Assembly (NCBI GenBank): GCA_937922105.1
Contig: CAKZVN010000107.1
Coordinates: 1 to 6,892 of the forward strand
Reading direction: 5' to 3'
DNA from: an uncultured Litorilinea sp.
GTDB taxonomy: Bacteria; Chloroflexota; Anaerolineae; Caldilineales; Caldilineaceae
DNA: 6,892 nt
The notes under the pieces were generated by a model. The model was not told the origin of the DNA, ran no database searches, and saw nothing but the letters and a program-made list of their open reading frames with translations. A program made the position numbers and the translations under genes. Below, piece after piece: positions 5,850-6,892 of the stretch (positions within the stretch are counted from its first letter, which is position 1; each line of letters opens with the position of its first letter).

Positions 5850-5985
5850 CCGCGCAGCAATTGGGCGGGCATAGGGTATACTAAGAGCGGTCGGGGGTGG
5901 TGAAGCGATGCAACCATCCCCAACACGCTACCCCAGTATCCACCGACAACCCCAGCGCACCCTGGTGCGCCATCCGGAGGGAAGC
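5850..5985 (+). promoter_or_regulatory. Region between typA and the GH2 gene, with -10-like box
   Basis: TATACT (5877-5882) matches the -10 consensus at five of six positions, but no convincing -35 box lies 16-18 bp upstream. No terminator is visible after the typA stop, so read-through from typA is possible. GCGCAC (5955-5960) and GTGCGC (5965-5970) form a 6-bp stem with a 4-nt loop, ending 5 nt before the ribosome site. An in-frame ATG at 5908 is a possible alternative start of the GH2 gene. Confidence 0.35.
5976..5983 (+). promoter_or_regulatory. Strong ribosome binding site deciding the GH2 start
   Basis: GGAGGGAA is close to the ideal Shine-Dalgarno sequence, and its GGAGG core lies 5 nt before ATG 5986. 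It favours this start over the in-frame ATG 5908, whose upstream sequence (GGTGGTGA) is a weaker match. Confidence 0.65.
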
Positions 5986-6892
5986 ATGTCCGTCCCACGC
6001 GCCGAGTATCCCCGGCCCCAGTTTCGTCGCGACGATTGGCTCTGTCTCAATGGCCCCTGGCAATTCGAGATTGACGCAGGTGACAGCGGCTTGGCCCGCG
6101 GCCTGTTGACGCGCGAACTAGCCCAGCGCATCGTCGTCCCCTTCTGCCCCGAATCGCCCCTGTCCGGCATTGATCACCAAGATTTCATGCCCGCGGTCTG
6201 GTATCGGCGCACGGTTACCGTGCCCGCGGCGTGGGCCGGTCGCCATGTCCTGCTCCACTTCCAAGCCGTGGACTACGACGCCACGGTCTGGGTCAACGGT
6301 GTGGAAGTCGGGCGTCACCGCGGCGGCTTCACGCCCTTTACCTGCGACCTGCGCCGGGTTGCTGTGCCGGGCGAACCCATCACCATCGTCGTGCGGGCAC
6401 GCGATTCGGCCCAGGGACCGCAGCCGCGCGGCAAGCAGATCGTCACCGACTATGCCCCACGCGGCGTCTTTTACCCGCGCACCACCGGTATCTGGCAGAC
6501 AGTATGGCTGGAGCCGGTTCCCGCCACCGCGATCCAACGCCCGCGCATCACGCCCGACGTAGCGGGCAGTCGCTTCCGGCTGGAGATTCCCCTGCGCGGC
6601 GCGCAGGCGGGCCAACGCGTGGTCGCCATCCTCAGTGACACTGCGGGCGAAGTCTGCTGCGCCGAGACCGCGGCAACCAGCGACTTTACCCCCATGCTGG
6701 ACCTGCCCATCCCCGCCGCGCGGCGACGGCTCTGGTCGCCCGCGGACCCGCACCTCTACGACTTGACCCTCCAGGTGCTGGACGCCGAGGGCGCGGTGGT
6801 GGACCAAGTCGCCGCCTACGCCGGGCTGCGCAGCGTCACGCTGGACGGCCCCGCGGTCAAGATCAACGGCGAGGTCATCTTCCAACGACTGG
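5986..6892 (+). CDS. Glycoside hydrolase family 2 protein (beta-galactosidase/beta-glucuronidase-like), 3' end missing
   Basis: The frame is open from ATG 5986 to the window end, giving 302 residues of an enzyme usually 600 or more residues long. The N-terminal jelly-roll sugar-binding domain (about 15-178) shows LNGPWQF (21-27), VWYRR (71-75) and the hallmark WVNGVEVGRHRGGFTPF (102-118). It ends at GIWQTVWLE (168-176). The immunoglobulin-like domain follows (about 180-283), with LWSPADPHLYDL (249-260) and LRSV (281-284). The start of the TIM barrel is reached at VKINGEVIFQRL (291-302). The catalytic glutamates lie beyond the window, so activity cannot be judged. GH2 enzymes cleave beta-linked galactosides, glucuronides, mannosides and others by a retaining mechanism; the specificity here is open. 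No signal peptide is visible at either possible start, which suggests a cytoplasmic enzyme acting on imported glycosides. That fits the sugar importer upstream, although typA lies between them. Confidence 0.9.
   Translation, partial: MSVPRAEYPRPQFRRDDWLCLNGPWQFEIDAGDSGLARGLLTRELAQRIVVPFCPESPLSGIDHQDFMPAVWYRRTVTVPAAWAGRHVLLHFQAVDYDATVWVNGVEVGRHRGGFTPFTCDLRRVAVPGEPITIVVRARDSAQGPQPRGKQIVTDYAPRGVFYPRTTGIWQTVWLEPVPATAIQRPRITPDVAGSRFRLEIPLRGAQAGQRVVAILSDTAGEVCCAETAATSDFTPMLDLPIPAARRRLWSPADPHLYDLTLQVLDAEGAVVDQVAAYAGLRSVTLDGPAVKINGEVIFQRL

Noticed and set aside
6118..6885. Open frame of 255 codons on the - strand at the window end
   Set aside because: It is the complement of the GH2 coding sequence, whose + strand translation has unmistakable family motifs.
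1..6892. CRISPR array, tRNA, rRNA, insertion sequence or tandem repeats
   Set aside because: I looked for evenly spaced repeats, terminal inverted repeats with a transposase and tRNA-like sequence, and saw none.

Overview
The window (6,892 bp, GC-rich) holds one partial gene end, one complete carbohydrate ABC-importer operon, one housekeeping GTPase gene and the 5' part of a glycoside hydrolase gene, all on the + strand. The best guess for the source is a member of the Chloroflexota (Anaerolineae/Caldilineae-like). This rests on the twin-arginine lipoprotein signal of the binding protein, the many sugar importers of this type without a linked ATPase that such genomes carry, and general protein flavour. 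It is inference, not proof.

Layout: 1-138 is the last 45 codons of a protein that looks like the C-terminus of an SPFH/Band 7 (stomatin-like) protein. Region 139-508 has no protein gene. It carries a LacI-family-type operator palindrome, a near-consensus promoter (TTGACA-N18-TATAGT) and a long leader of about 310 nt that can form three hairpins. It leads into the importer: binding protein (509-1888), first permease (1946-2905) and second permease (2907-3815). A perfect 12-bp hairpin lies between the binding protein and the first permease, and the two permease genes are 1 nt apart. No ATPase gene is present, so the importer probably borrows a shared MsmK/MalK-type ATPase encoded elsewhere.

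Region 3816-3950 holds a possible operon terminator, a TATAAT -10 box and a second hairpin followed by a short T run, just before typA/bipA (3951-5849). After a short gap with a -10-like box comes a glycoside hydrolase family 2 gene (from 5986), cut by the window end.

The likely sense of the locus is sugar or oligosaccharide uptake by the importer under a LacI-type sugar-responsive regulator not encoded here. The GH2 enzyme then cleaves an imported or related glycoside. typA sits between them with its own promoter and is probably unrelated in function. The protein genes are of well-known families and I see no clear undescribed protein system. The parts most worth a second look are the non-coding ones: the structured leader, the paired hairpins around the binding-protein gene, and the typA leader hairpin.
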